Source of the DNA: an uncultured Planctomycetaceae bacterium
GTDB taxonomy: Bacteria > Planctomycetota > Planctomycetia > Planctomycetales > Planctomycetaceae
Reading direction: 5' to 3'
DNA length: 22,653 bases
Assembly: GCA_903921605.1 (NCBI GenBank)
Contig: CAIXQV010001160.1
Location: 1 to 22,653, forward strand
Shown here: one piece after another, positions 16,387 to 22,653 of the stretch
Numbering within the stretch: position 1 is the stretch's first letter
Layout: each line of letters begins with the position of its first letter
Program-made: the position numbers and the translations under genes
Notes under the pieces: model-generated
The model's database searches: none
What the model was told of the DNA's origin: nothing
What the model saw: only the letters and a program-made list of their open reading frames with translations

Positions 16387-18237
16387 ATGTCTCGCCGGTC
16401 GAATCCCACAAAACAGAAGAACAAAGCCACGTTGGCCCCCTCTTCTCCGAGCGGTGCAAGCAGTCTCGCGGCTGTTCAGCCCTCAGAATCAACCAGTATT
16501 CAGAGGGAACTGCTGGCCGCGTCACTGTTGGAAGCACTCACGTCAGCCCGCGAAGTCGACGGAGTTTTTTCTGATTACGGCGATGTGAACAAAGAGATTC
16601 TCGAATCCGCGTCTGTGGCTCCTTCATCGCTTCAGCCGATGGCACCGCTCTCCGTCGAAGAGACAGAAGTGCCCTGCGATAACGCCACCGCCACTGCTGT
16701 GATGGAACCTGAAGGCGATGAGTTAAATTTCGACTCTGACTTTGGGGCCAATATCTTTGCTGATGAAGAGGCCGCATCCGCTCGGGCGACGACTTATGCC
16801 CAGATCTCCTGCGCGGTGTTGCAGGAATTGAAAGCATGTGAGTCAGTGACGCAGGATGATGCAGCGAAGACTGGGGATAATGAATCAGAAACATGGGATG
16901 AAATCAGCCTCGAAGACTGCTGCTTTGAGGAAAGCCCTGAGCCCGAGCAACCACTATTCGAGAACGCCGCAGCTTACGAATTTGAAACGGAGGACTCGGT
17001 CACTGCCGAGTGGGACACTGCTGAAGAACTTGATGCTGATCCGGATGCGGATGATGTGGGCGAAGAAGCCTTCGATGCAGACACGTTCGGCGAGGATTCT
17101 CAGCACGAGTCATTGCATTCAAGTCCCGTCTCGGCAATCGATGCGGCCGTAGAGATTCTCGCGCAAGCTGTTGGCACGGAAGATATCCACCGCATTCCAT
17201 CAACTGATCCCGATGCATCAACTGATCTGACTGTGCTGCAGCAGGACTTTGAACCGGCCCTGACAAACCGATCGGATTTCTCTGGCGGTCGCCTGAAGAG
17301 CGAACTGAAAGAGCTGACGGAAACTTTACGCAATGAGTTTCGTCAGTCACTTGAGTCAATGCAGGCCAGTCAGGCTGCAGCTAATGCGGCGCAGTCGGAA
17401 GTCCTGAAAACTCTGACGGAGATCATGTTTCAGTCCGCCGGAAGCCACGACATCTCTGCGGATGCGCTTGAGAAAGCTTTCTCCGGAGTGGAAGAGCGGC
17501 TCATGTCTCGCATAGAAGGCATCGCAGGCAATGCGGCTCCAACTCAGACTTCTCCTGCTGCAACATCTCCCGGACCTGTGGCAACACGAACCGGGAACGG
17601 GAGCCCAATGAAACTGCAGAACGCGGCAAGTTCTGTAACGCGATCGTGGGAACAGATTAAGCATGAGATGATGAACAAGGGGGAACTGACGGAGCCCTCT
17701 TCGGCGAGTAAGCCACAGAAGTCAGCGGCGGCACTTCCGGAAGTTGCTCAGCTCACATCGGACAGGCATTTTCGGTTACCAGAACAGGATCTGTCACTAG
17801 AGATCCCCAAGGCGATTGATCCGGAAGTTGTCTCTGATCAGGAACTGCGAAACGCATTCCGAGAGCGGGAAGCATTCATTACGACGTTGATTGCCAGAAT
17901 TCGTCGGCAGCAGGAATCCGCGACGGGACAATTGTCTGCGGACCAATTGCGGACACTTGCGGAAGAGCTTCCGGATGAATTGGCCGAACAGGTTCGTCAC
18001 ACACTGAAGCAAATGGACGACCTGGCTCGCATGGGCGAACTGGAGTTGTCATTGGAACGAGCCCGCATTGCTCGCCAGGTGAATCAACTGGAACATTCTC
18101 GCCAGTTGCTGGAGCGAAATGCACGGCAGATGGGAATGATCCTCAACGCGGACGGAACGATTGTGCATGGCCCGAATCAGGCCGGTCGCGGCAGTGGTTC
18201 GCGTCGCTGGCTCGGCAAGCTGGGCTTCGGTCAGTAG
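16387..18237 (+). CDS. Acidic protein with C-terminal coiled coil, function unknown
   Basis: A 616-residue cytoplasmic protein with no signal or membrane span; I do not recognise a family. Residues 1-30 are basic and polar. About 60-300 are strongly acidic and probably disordered (for example ADPDADDVGEEAF). About 303-380 are helical (LKSELKELTETLRNEFRQSL), then a Ser/Ala/Pro linker, and about 480-580 form a long charged coiled coil (REREAFITTLIARIRRQQ, LELSLERARIARQVNQLEHS), ending with ADGTIVHGPN and a basic tail. The ATG at 16387 is chosen over a TTG at 16363 because AGAGGA lies about 6 nt upstream. It is divergent from an FHA gene, so the acidic region could be a phosphorylated partner (inference). 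A chaperone-like, cytoskeletal or chromosome-associated role is possible; nothing in the sequence decides it. Confidence 0.8.
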   Translation: MSRRSNPTKQKNKATLAPSSPSGASSLAAVQPSESTSIQRELLAASLLEALTSAREVDGVFSDYGDVNKEILESASVAPSSLQPMAPLSVEETEVPCDNATATAVMEPEGDELNFDSDFGANIFADEEAASARATTYAQISCAVLQELKACESVTQDDAAKTGDNESETWDEISLEDCCFEESPEPEQPLFENAAAYEFETEDSVTAEWDTAEELDADPDADDVGEEAFDADTFGEDSQHESLHSSPVSAIDAAVEILAQAVGTEDIHRIPSTDPDASTDLTVLQQDFEPALTNRSDFSGGRLKSELKELTETLRNEFRQSLESMQASQAAANAAQSEVLKTLTEIMFQSAGSHDISADALEKAFSGVEERLMSRIEGIAGNAAPTQTSPAATSPGPVATRTGNGSPMKLQNAASSVTRSWEQIKHEMMNKGELTEPSSASKPQKSAAALPEVAQLTSDRHFRLPEQDLSLEIPKAIDPEVVSDQELRNAFREREAFITTLIARIRRQQESATGQLSADQLRTLAEELPDELAEQVRHTLKQMDDLARMGELELSLERARIARQVNQLEHSRQLLERNARQMGMILNADGTIVHGPNQAGRGSGSRRWLGKLGFGQ

Positions 18238-18271
18238 TGAAAACGGACGGTCGGGTCGGCCTGCTTTGCAA

Positions 18272-18302
18272 CTCTGCGTGCGCCAACTATGATCGCGCAG
18301 AG
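18272..18302 (+). terminator. Possible terminator hairpin
   Basis: Inverted repeat CTCTGCG (18272-18278) / CGCAGAG (18296-18302), 35 nt after the coiled-coil gene stop. The loop is long and no U-run follows, so it is a weak candidate. Confidence 0.25.
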
Positions 18303-18352
18303 AGTGTGATCCGATAATCCTGTTTCCAGCGAAACTCATGCAGGAGCCCGCC

Positions 18353-19240
18353 GTGCGCAATGTTGACCGCCGAATCTTTCTTCAAGCTTCTCTGGCTGCA
18401 GGAATGGCCAGCGCGATGCAGACGGTTCCTGTGCTGGCGAGATCAGTCGCTGCAGAATCAAAGATGAAGTTTGGGCTGGTGACCTACTTGTGGGGCAAGG
18501 ACATGGATTTGCCCACATTGATCTCGTCCTGTGAAAAGTCTGGTTTGGGCGGCGTCGAGGTTCGCACAGAGCATAAGCATGCCGTGGAACCGTCACTTTC
18601 AAAAATTCAGCGAGCGGAAGTTCGCAAGCGGTTCGAGGACAGCCCGGTGGAGCTGGTGGGCTATGGTTCGAATGCTCAGTTTCATGACGCCGAGCCAGAA
18701 AAACTGAAAGCGAATATTGAACTGACCAAACAGTATATTCAATTGATGCACGATTGCGGCGGCAGCGGCGTTAAGGTGAAGCCCAACAGCTTTGTCAAAG
18801 GCGTCGAGCACGAGAAGACAATCGAGCAAATCGGAAAAGCGTTGAACGAAGTGGCCGCTTACGGCCAGGAATATGGCCAGCAGATTCGTGTGGAAGTTCA
18901 CGGTCCGGGGACCAGCGAGTTGCCTGTGATTAAAGCCATCTTCGATGTGGCTGATCATCCGAATGCGGCGGTCTGCTGGAATTCGAATGGGGAAGATCTG
19001 AAGGGTGAAGGGCTGGAGCACAACTTCAATCTGGTGAAATCGAGATTTGGAAAAACCGTGCATGTGCGTGAACTGAACATCGACGACTACCCTTACCAGC
19101 AGCTCATCAGCCTGTTCCATGCGAACAAATATGACGGCTGGATTTTGTTGGAAGCTCGCACAGAACCCGCAGACAAAGTTGCGGCATTGACGGAGCAGCG
19201 ACTAGCGTTTGAGCAGATGGTCAGTAAAGCTCAGGGCTGA
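18353..19240 (+). CDS. Tat-exported TIM-barrel sugar phosphate isomerase/epimerase-like protein
   Basis: A 295-residue protein of the AP-endonuclease-2/xylose-isomerase-like TIM-barrel superfamily, exported folded by the Tat system. The N-terminus has the twin-arginine motif D-R-R-I-F-L-Q followed by an Ala-rich hydrophobic region and possible cleavage near VAAES. The barrel starts KMKFGLVTYLWG, and candidate metal ligands are Glu in GVEVRTE, Glu/His in VEVHGPG, the HVREL segment and Glu in LLEARTE. The real substrate is unknown; planctomycetes encode many such proteins for sugar breakdown, but the enzyme class can only be called broadly. The GTG at 18353 is preferred over the ATG at 18338 because AGGAG lies 6-7 nt upstream. 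No operon partner is visible: it converges on rsfS. Confidence 0.87.
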   Translation: MRNVDRRIFLQASLAAGMASAMQTVPVLARSVAAESKMKFGLVTYLWGKDMDLPTLISSCEKSGLGGVEVRTEHKHAVEPSLSKIQRAEVRKRFEDSPVELVGYGSNAQFHDAEPEKLKANIELTKQYIQLMHDCGGSGVKVKPNSFVKGVEHEKTIEQIGKALNEVAAYGQEYGQQIRVEVHGPGTSELPVIKAIFDVADHPNAAVCWNSNGEDLKGEGLEHNFNLVKSRFGKTVHVRELNIDDYPYQQLISLFHANKYDGWILLEARTEPADKVAALTEQRLAFEQMVSKAQG

Positions 19241-19591
19241 TCGCCATAAATGCTGCGGTGCCAACGTAGGTTCGTGTGACAAAGTGATCATAGCCAATAA
19301 CGTGACCGCCGGAGCTGCCTCGAACAAAAGCCGGTGACTTAAAACCGAACGGGGCACGGTTTGGATGTCATCGAGATCTGCGGGCAATCTGCAGTTTGCT
19401 GCTGAGGGTCGGCACGGAAAATCCTGCGCTGACGCGTAAGTTCATCGCCTGCGAATTTTCCGCGTCCAGTTTACGGCTTGTTGATTGAGTTTGAAATGCC
19501 GACTTCAGTCGGCGCTGTTATTCAAACTCGAGATTGAACGTTGATAGAAGCCCGCACTAAAAGCTGAACGACCACTCAATCATCAGACGGC
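19241..19591. other. Intergenic region between convergent genes
   Basis: 351 bp between two convergent genes, so a terminator region rather than a promoter. It holds a compound hairpin at 19487-19529 and a looser one, CGGAAAAT (19415-19422) / ATTTTCCG (19455-19462). No coding, tRNA or clear mobile-element signal is seen. Confidence 0.4.
19487..19529. terminator. Compound hairpin, candidate bidirectional terminator
   Basis: Outer perfect 9-bp stem GAGTTTGAA (19487-19495) / TTCAAACTC (19521-19529) and inner 6-bp stem GCCGAC (19498-19503) / GTCGGC (19508-19513) with a TTCA loop. Position between convergent genes fits transcription termination, but no U-run is present. A REP-like repeat is the alternative. 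Confidence 0.4.
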
Positions 19592-20068
19592 TCACAATAC
19601 TGGAGCAGCGTCAGCCGGGATGGCCGAGATGAGCTTTTGCCATTCAATGCGAGGTGCGTCGGCCCAGAGACGTTCGAGGTCGTAGAGTGCTCGACCTTCA
19701 GGGGAAAAGACGTGCAGCACAACGTCCCCATAGTCGGTCAGAATCCAGTTTCCCTCAGTTCGGTAGCCTTCGATGCTGATGCGTCGATTGCCGTCTTCGT
19801 GCTTGAGCTTTCGATTGACTTCATCTGCAATCGCATGAGCCTGCCGCTGGCTGGTTGCCGTGGCTATCACGAAAAAATCCACGATTGACGTGACGGGCGT
19901 CATGTCGAGCAGGACGATGTTCTGACCACGCAACTGGTCGCACAGATGAACGGCTGCCAAAGCGTTAGCAAGGCTTGTTTCGTAGAGCTGTTTAGCGCGA
20001 GGTGCAGCAACCTGAACCTCTGAAGTCAGAGTTGCGAGAGTCCCAGTGGGAACTTTGGATTCAGCCAT
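19592..20068 (-). CDS. rsfS: Ribosomal silencing factor RsfS (Iojap/YbeB)
   Basis: A 158-residue cytoplasmic protein that binds ribosomal protein L14 and blocks joining of the ribosomal subunits when nutrients are short. The domain occupies about 35-150 with the typical segments MTPVTSIVDFFVIATATSQRQ, EGYRTEGNWILTDYGDVVLHVF and LYDLERLWADAP. Length is greater than the usual 105-120 because of about 35 N-terminal residues of low complexity. The start MAESKVPT at 20068 is chosen; two in-frame upstream starts (20098, 20194) would add odd basic sequence and are unlikely. The ribosome-binding site is weak. It stands alone here, divergent from the SpoVG gene; in many bacteria it neighbours nadD, which is not visible. 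Confidence 0.92.
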   Translation of the reverse strand: MAESKVPTGTLATLTSEVQVAAPRAKQLYETSLANALAAVHLCDQLRGQNIVLLDMTPVTSIVDFFVIATATSQRQAHAIADEVNRKLKHEDGNRRISIEGYRTEGNWILTDYGDVVLHVFSPEGRALYDLERLWADAPRIEWQKLISAIPADAAPVL

Positions 20069-20526
20069 TATCGTTTTGCCACACTCAACAGAAAACATCG
20101 CCGCCAGAAAAAACAGTCTTGAAACCTTACGTAGTCTACGTGCGAGCCTTCCCAAAGACAACAAGCTATGCGGCAAACACCATTTTCGAGTCAAACATCT
20201 TAGCCAAGATCGCTTCCCCCAGGGGCCGCCAACAAAGACCGGTGCCGTTTGACGCTAATCCAGGACGACACCTTAAGCCGGGAAAGGGTGAGGTAAGAGT
20301 TGCACAGATTCTGTCGATTTTCATGTTCAAACACCTGAACAACCTGGCTTGACGACATTGGGACTAACCCGCGTGACGGCAAATTTAGCAACGTGGCACT
20401 GTGTGCAGTACCGACGATACCGTCATCCTGTGGAGCGAATGCGGGGCCGTGAATGCACCCGCAGTCGTGATGGTCTTCAGAGTCCGCTTCACTGCAGCCT
20501 GTCAATTTTTTTCGTTAGGCATTACC
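20069..20526. other. Intergenic region between divergent rsfS and spoVG
   Basis: 458 bp that should hold the promoters of both genes. Seen: TTGACG at 20349-20354 (possible -35 without a clear -10); a hairpin TGCGGG (20440-20445) / CCCGCA (20458-20463); and a run of seven T at 20506-20512 just upstream of the SpoVG start. Their role, if any, is unclear. No RNA gene or protein-coding frame is recognised. Confidence 0.3.
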
Positions 20527-20982
20527 GTGCAGATTACCGAAGTTCGCATCAAATTGGTCACCGACCTTGATGACCGGCTGCGTGCATTCTGTTCGATCAC
20601 GTTTGATGGGGAATTTGTCGTTCGTGATCTAAAAGTGATTCAGGGGCAGCGGGGCCATTTCGTGGCTATGCCCAGCCGGAAACTCATGGAAAAATGTGTG
20701 CGGTGCTCCGCCAAGAACGACGTTAAGGCCCGCTATTGTTCCCATTGCGGAGCTGCTCTGCCGCCTTCTCCGCCAATGGACCACTCAAACGGTCGCAGTC
20801 GAATGTTTGCCGATATTGCTCATCCGATCAATCCTCACTGCCGAGAACGGATTGAGCTGGCCATTTTGGCCGCATTTGAAGAGGAACGGATGCGCGCTCA
20901 ACAGCCCGGATACGTATGTCGTTACGATGAATTCGACGACCATGTGATTCGGATGGCGGAAAGCTCTCAAGCCGTACGTTGA
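20527..20982 (+). CDS. spoVG: SpoVG family protein with inserted zinc ribbon
   Basis: A 151-residue cytoplasmic protein of the SpoVG family, a nucleic-acid-binding regulator (site-specific DNA and RNA binding in several bacteria; in Bacillus linked to sporulation septum control). The SpoVG core is intact in two parts: residues 1-52 (VQITEVRIKLV; FVVRDLKVIQ; HFVAMPSRK) and about 93-120 (FADIAHPINPHCRERIELAI). Between them, residues about 53-92 are an insert with C57-x2-C60 and C71-x2-C74, a zinc-ribbon-like pattern followed by a Pro/Ser linker. Canonical SpoVG is about 85-100 residues with the two halves joined. The GTG at 20527 is chosen because the conserved SpoVG N-terminus begins there and AGG lies 9 nt upstream; upstream in-frame codons to 20401 code for nothing conserved. 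Confidence 0.9.
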   Translation: MQITEVRIKLVTDLDDRLRAFCSITFDGEFVVRDLKVIQGQRGHFVAMPSRKLMEKCVRCSAKNDVKARYCSHCGAALPPSPPMDHSNGRSRMFADIAHPINPHCRERIELAILAAFEEERMRAQQPGYVCRYDEFDDHVIRMAESSQAVR

Positions 20983-21029
20983 GAGATCGCTACTCCGCTG
21001 GCGTCCTGACAACAAAGAGGTCCAATGAT

Positions 21030-21128
21030 TTAGTTCGAAGCGTCAACTTCAGTCTGCATCGTTGCACAGATTGACAAGAGAATAAGGGCCGAAGCCAGCA
21101 CGACAAGCTGAACGGCCCCTAAAATCAA
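21030..21128 (-). CDS. Possible small membrane protein
   Basis: A 32-residue frame starting with TTG at 21128, rich in hydrophobic residues (LGAVQLVVLASALILLSICA) and ending in a polar tail TMQTEVDASN. It lies 35 nt after the CNNM-CBS-EIIA stop on the same strand. The open frame reaches back to just inside the CNNM gene, but no ATG or strong ribosome-binding site is present, so it may be chance. A stem GGGCCG (21086-21091) / CGGCCC (21113-21118) lies inside it and could instead be a terminator. Confidence 0.2.
   Translation of the reverse strand: MILGAVQLVVLASALILLSICATMQTEVDASN
21086..21118 (-). terminator. Possible terminator hairpin downstream of CNNM gene
   Basis: Inverted repeat GGGCCG / CGGCCC, stem 6 bp, 21-nt loop, 46-78 nt after the CNNM-CBS-EIIA stop. 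No U-run follows directly on the minus strand. It overlaps the possible small ORF. Confidence 0.25.
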
Positions 21129-21163
21129 CTTCGCGAAAGCCCGGTTCAGTTGTTGCCGTCCAA

Positions 21164-22653
21164 TCAGTCCAGAGTGGCCTGTTCACCGGTTCTCAGGATT
21201 TCAAGCACTTCAGACGCAGAACTGGCCGTACGAAGACGCTCCGGAATAAATTCGCTCTCATCCAGCAGCGTCGCGATGACCGCCTGCAGTCTTTGATGCA
21301 CGCGAGGCTGCCCCGTTGGAGTCAGCAGCACAAACAGCAGGTGGGCTCGCTCAGTGGTGCCACGGTAGGGTATTCCGCCTTCAGAGCGAATGACCAGCAC
21401 AATGGCTTTCTGCAGGCCATGCAGACGAGCATGAGGCATCCCCAGATGACGGCCCAGATAGGTTTCGATCAGCCGCTCACGTTCCTCAACCGCCCTGATG
21501 ACCTCGTCTCGCGGGATCGGCAAGGATTCGGGCTTCATCTGAGACAACGCTTTGCGAACGGCTTCAATCGTACTTTCAGCCTCGATGTTCAGATGTACGC
21601 GATCCTCAAGGAGCGCGTCTGCGAGATGGACGGGTTCCTCATCTTCGAATTCATCTCGAATCGTCCCGACGATTTCTTCGATAACATCTTCCAGTGTCAG
21701 AAATCCAGTCCAGGTGCCGCGCGCGTCTTTCACCAAGGCAACGTGAATGCGGCGACGTTGCATCTCGGCCAAGACCGCTTCCAGCAGCGATGTCTCATCA
21801 ACAGTGATCACCGGCCGGAGAATTGCTTTCAGGTCGGAATCCGGTCCGCCTGTCAGAAACAGATCCTTCAGATGGATGATGCCACCGGGAATTGCCTGAT
21901 CGCCATCAAAAAGTGGATATCTACTGAAGCGATATCGACGAGCAATCTGCAGGTTCTCTTCCCACGAACTGGCGGTACTCATGCAGCGGACCTGTGATCG
22001 TGGACGCATTGCATCACGAACAAGCAGTTCACCGAGGTCAAATACGTTCTCAAGGAACAATAGTCGGCGAAACGACATCAGCCCTGATGATTGCGACTGG
22101 TTCAGCAGAATTCGTAATTCGTCTTCGCTGTGGCTGTCATGAGCTTTGGATTTCCCGAGCCCCATCAGTCCCAGCAAAAAATTGGCGGATCCATTCAGAA
22201 CCCACAGCGGAACCATGAACATCGTCCGAAAGACCCGCAATGGCGGAGACGTTACCAAAGCCGATTTGTCTGTCCGTCTAATCGCCATCGATTTCGGAAT
22301 AAGTTCTCCCAGCAGAATATGAGCGTAGCTGACGAGGAGATAACTGAGGGCAAATGCAATCGCATGTGATGTCAGAAAAGTCAGCCGGGCATTTTCTGAG
22401 AAAAGGCCGGTGAAGATAATGACAGGCTCAATCAGCCGAACGACAGCCGGCTCTGCAACGAACCCCAGGCCGATTGAGGTAAACGTAATGCCGACCTGGC
22501 AAACGGAAAGGTACTCATCGAGATGATCCTGGACGTGCCTTGCGGCTGCCGCGCCGCTGACTCCATCGTTCTGCAGTTCACGGACGCGCGATGGTCGCAT
22601 CTTCACCGCAGCGAATTCCGCGAGAACGAAGAATCCGTTCAGCAACACCAGAA
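21164..22653 (-). CDS. CNNM (DUF21)-CBS protein fused to PTS EIIA-like domain (N-terminus cut off)
   Basis: Inner-membrane protein of the CNNM/HlyC/CorC group (Mg2+/Co2+ transport or efflux-related). The visible part begins with the first membrane span (LLNGFFVLAEFAAVK, family-typical), and three further hydrophobic segments complete the DUF21/CNNM domain (to about residue 190). A CBS pair follows (about 210-335; RDAMRPRSQV, RYPLFDG, GFLTLEDVIEEIVG) that usually senses nucleotides. Instead of the usual CorC_HlyC domain, the C-terminus (about 345-490) looks like a type-2 PTS EIIA domain: EERERLIETYLGRHLGMPHAR, with the phospho-His candidate H406, then the segment HLLFVLLTPTGQPRVHQRL. Numbers count from the GTG at 22648; the frame remains open to the window edge, so the true start is outside. 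Phosphorylation by a PTS or regulator role is inference. Confidence 0.88.
   Translation of the reverse strand, partial: LVLLNGFFVLAEFAAVKMRPSRVRELQNDGVSGAAAARHVQDHLDEYLSVCQVGITFTSIGLGFVAEPAVVRLIEPVIIFTGLFSENARLTFLTSHAIAFALSYLLVSYAHILLGELIPKSMAIRRTDKSALVTSPPLRVFRTMFMVPLWVLNGSANFLLGLMGLGKSKAHDSHSEDELRILLNQSQSSGLMSFRRLLFLENVFDLGELLVRDAMRPRSQVRCMSTASSWEENLQIARRYRFSRYPLFDGDQAIPGGIIHLKDLFLTGGPDSDLKAILRPVITVDETSLLEAVLAEMQRRRIHVALVKDARGTWTGFLTLEDVIEEIVGTIRDEFEDEEPVHLADALLEDRVHLNIEAESTIEAVRKALSQMKPESLPIPRDEVIRAVEERERLIETYLGRHLGMPHARLHGLQKAIVLVIRSEGGIPYRGTTERAHLLFVLLTPTGQPRVHQRLQAVIATLLDESEFIPERLRTASSASEVLEILRTGEQATLD

Noticed and set aside
20440..20512. Hairpin plus T7 run before spoVG as a terminator or riboswitch
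   Set aside because: The T-run is about 43 nt from the hairpin and no known riboswitch consensus is visible.
21293..21997. 234-residue plus-strand frame
   Set aside because: Antisense to the CNNM-CBS-EIIA gene; the product is unrelated to any family I know.

Overview
The window looks like a piece of a Planctomycetota chromosome (probably order Planctomycetales). This is inferred from gene content, with no database search behind it. The signs are a Ser/Thr kinase with the catalytic-loop form HRDMKPAN and DWG in place of DFG, a TPR/ExbB/ExbD/ExbD cassette with long low-complexity extensions, a SpoVG protein carrying a zinc-ribbon insert, a secreted twin-arginine TIM-barrel isomerase, and GTG starts with wide spacers. 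It reads as ordinary chromosome with one small mobile-element-like repeat. I saw no rRNA, tRNA, CRISPR array, phage genes or transposase.

Layout. (a) 1-968, minus: a Ser/Thr protein kinase that runs off the left edge. (b) 1197-9100, plus: six co-directional genes forming a likely operon. They are a 1414-residue exported helical-repeat protein with one membrane span and a Pro/Ala/Lys-rich tail, a 356-residue exported TPR protein, an ExbB/TolQ/MotA-type proton channel, two ExbD/TolR paralogues and a small receiver-like protein. Together they look like an energised envelope machine related to Tol-Pal, TonB2/TtpC or Glt/Agl. (c) 9106-9444: a MITE-like inverted-repeat element directly behind the operon. 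(d) 9519-12813, minus: two transporters, a divergent Nramp-fold protein lacking DPGN and a sodium:solute symporter. (e) 13268-16203, minus: FHA protein, RecJ exonuclease and TsaB, probably one transcription unit. (f) 16387-18237, plus: an acidic coiled-coil protein of unknown function, divergent from the FHA gene. (g) 18353-19240, plus: a Tat-exported sugar-isomerase-like TIM barrel. (h) 19592-20068, minus: RsfS. (i) 20527-20982, plus: SpoVG with a zinc ribbon. (j) 21164 to the right edge, minus: a CNNM-CBS transporter-like protein whose C-terminus is a PTS EIIA-like domain; its N-terminus is cut off.

How the parts may work together. In the 1.2-9.1 kb operon the channel (ExbB plus two ExbDs) would convert proton-motive force into movement. 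The two TPR proteins would be the periplasmic scaffold. The long tail of the first protein, predicted cytoplasmic, could link the machine to cytoplasmic signalling, and a Ser/Thr kinase is encoded divergently 228 bp away. The other genes are mostly housekeeping (tRNA t6A modification, recombination, ribosome silencing, ion transport). The most unusual items are the SpoVG zinc ribbon, the CNNM-CBS-EIIA fusion, the giant protein of the Tol-like cassette and the MITE-like element.
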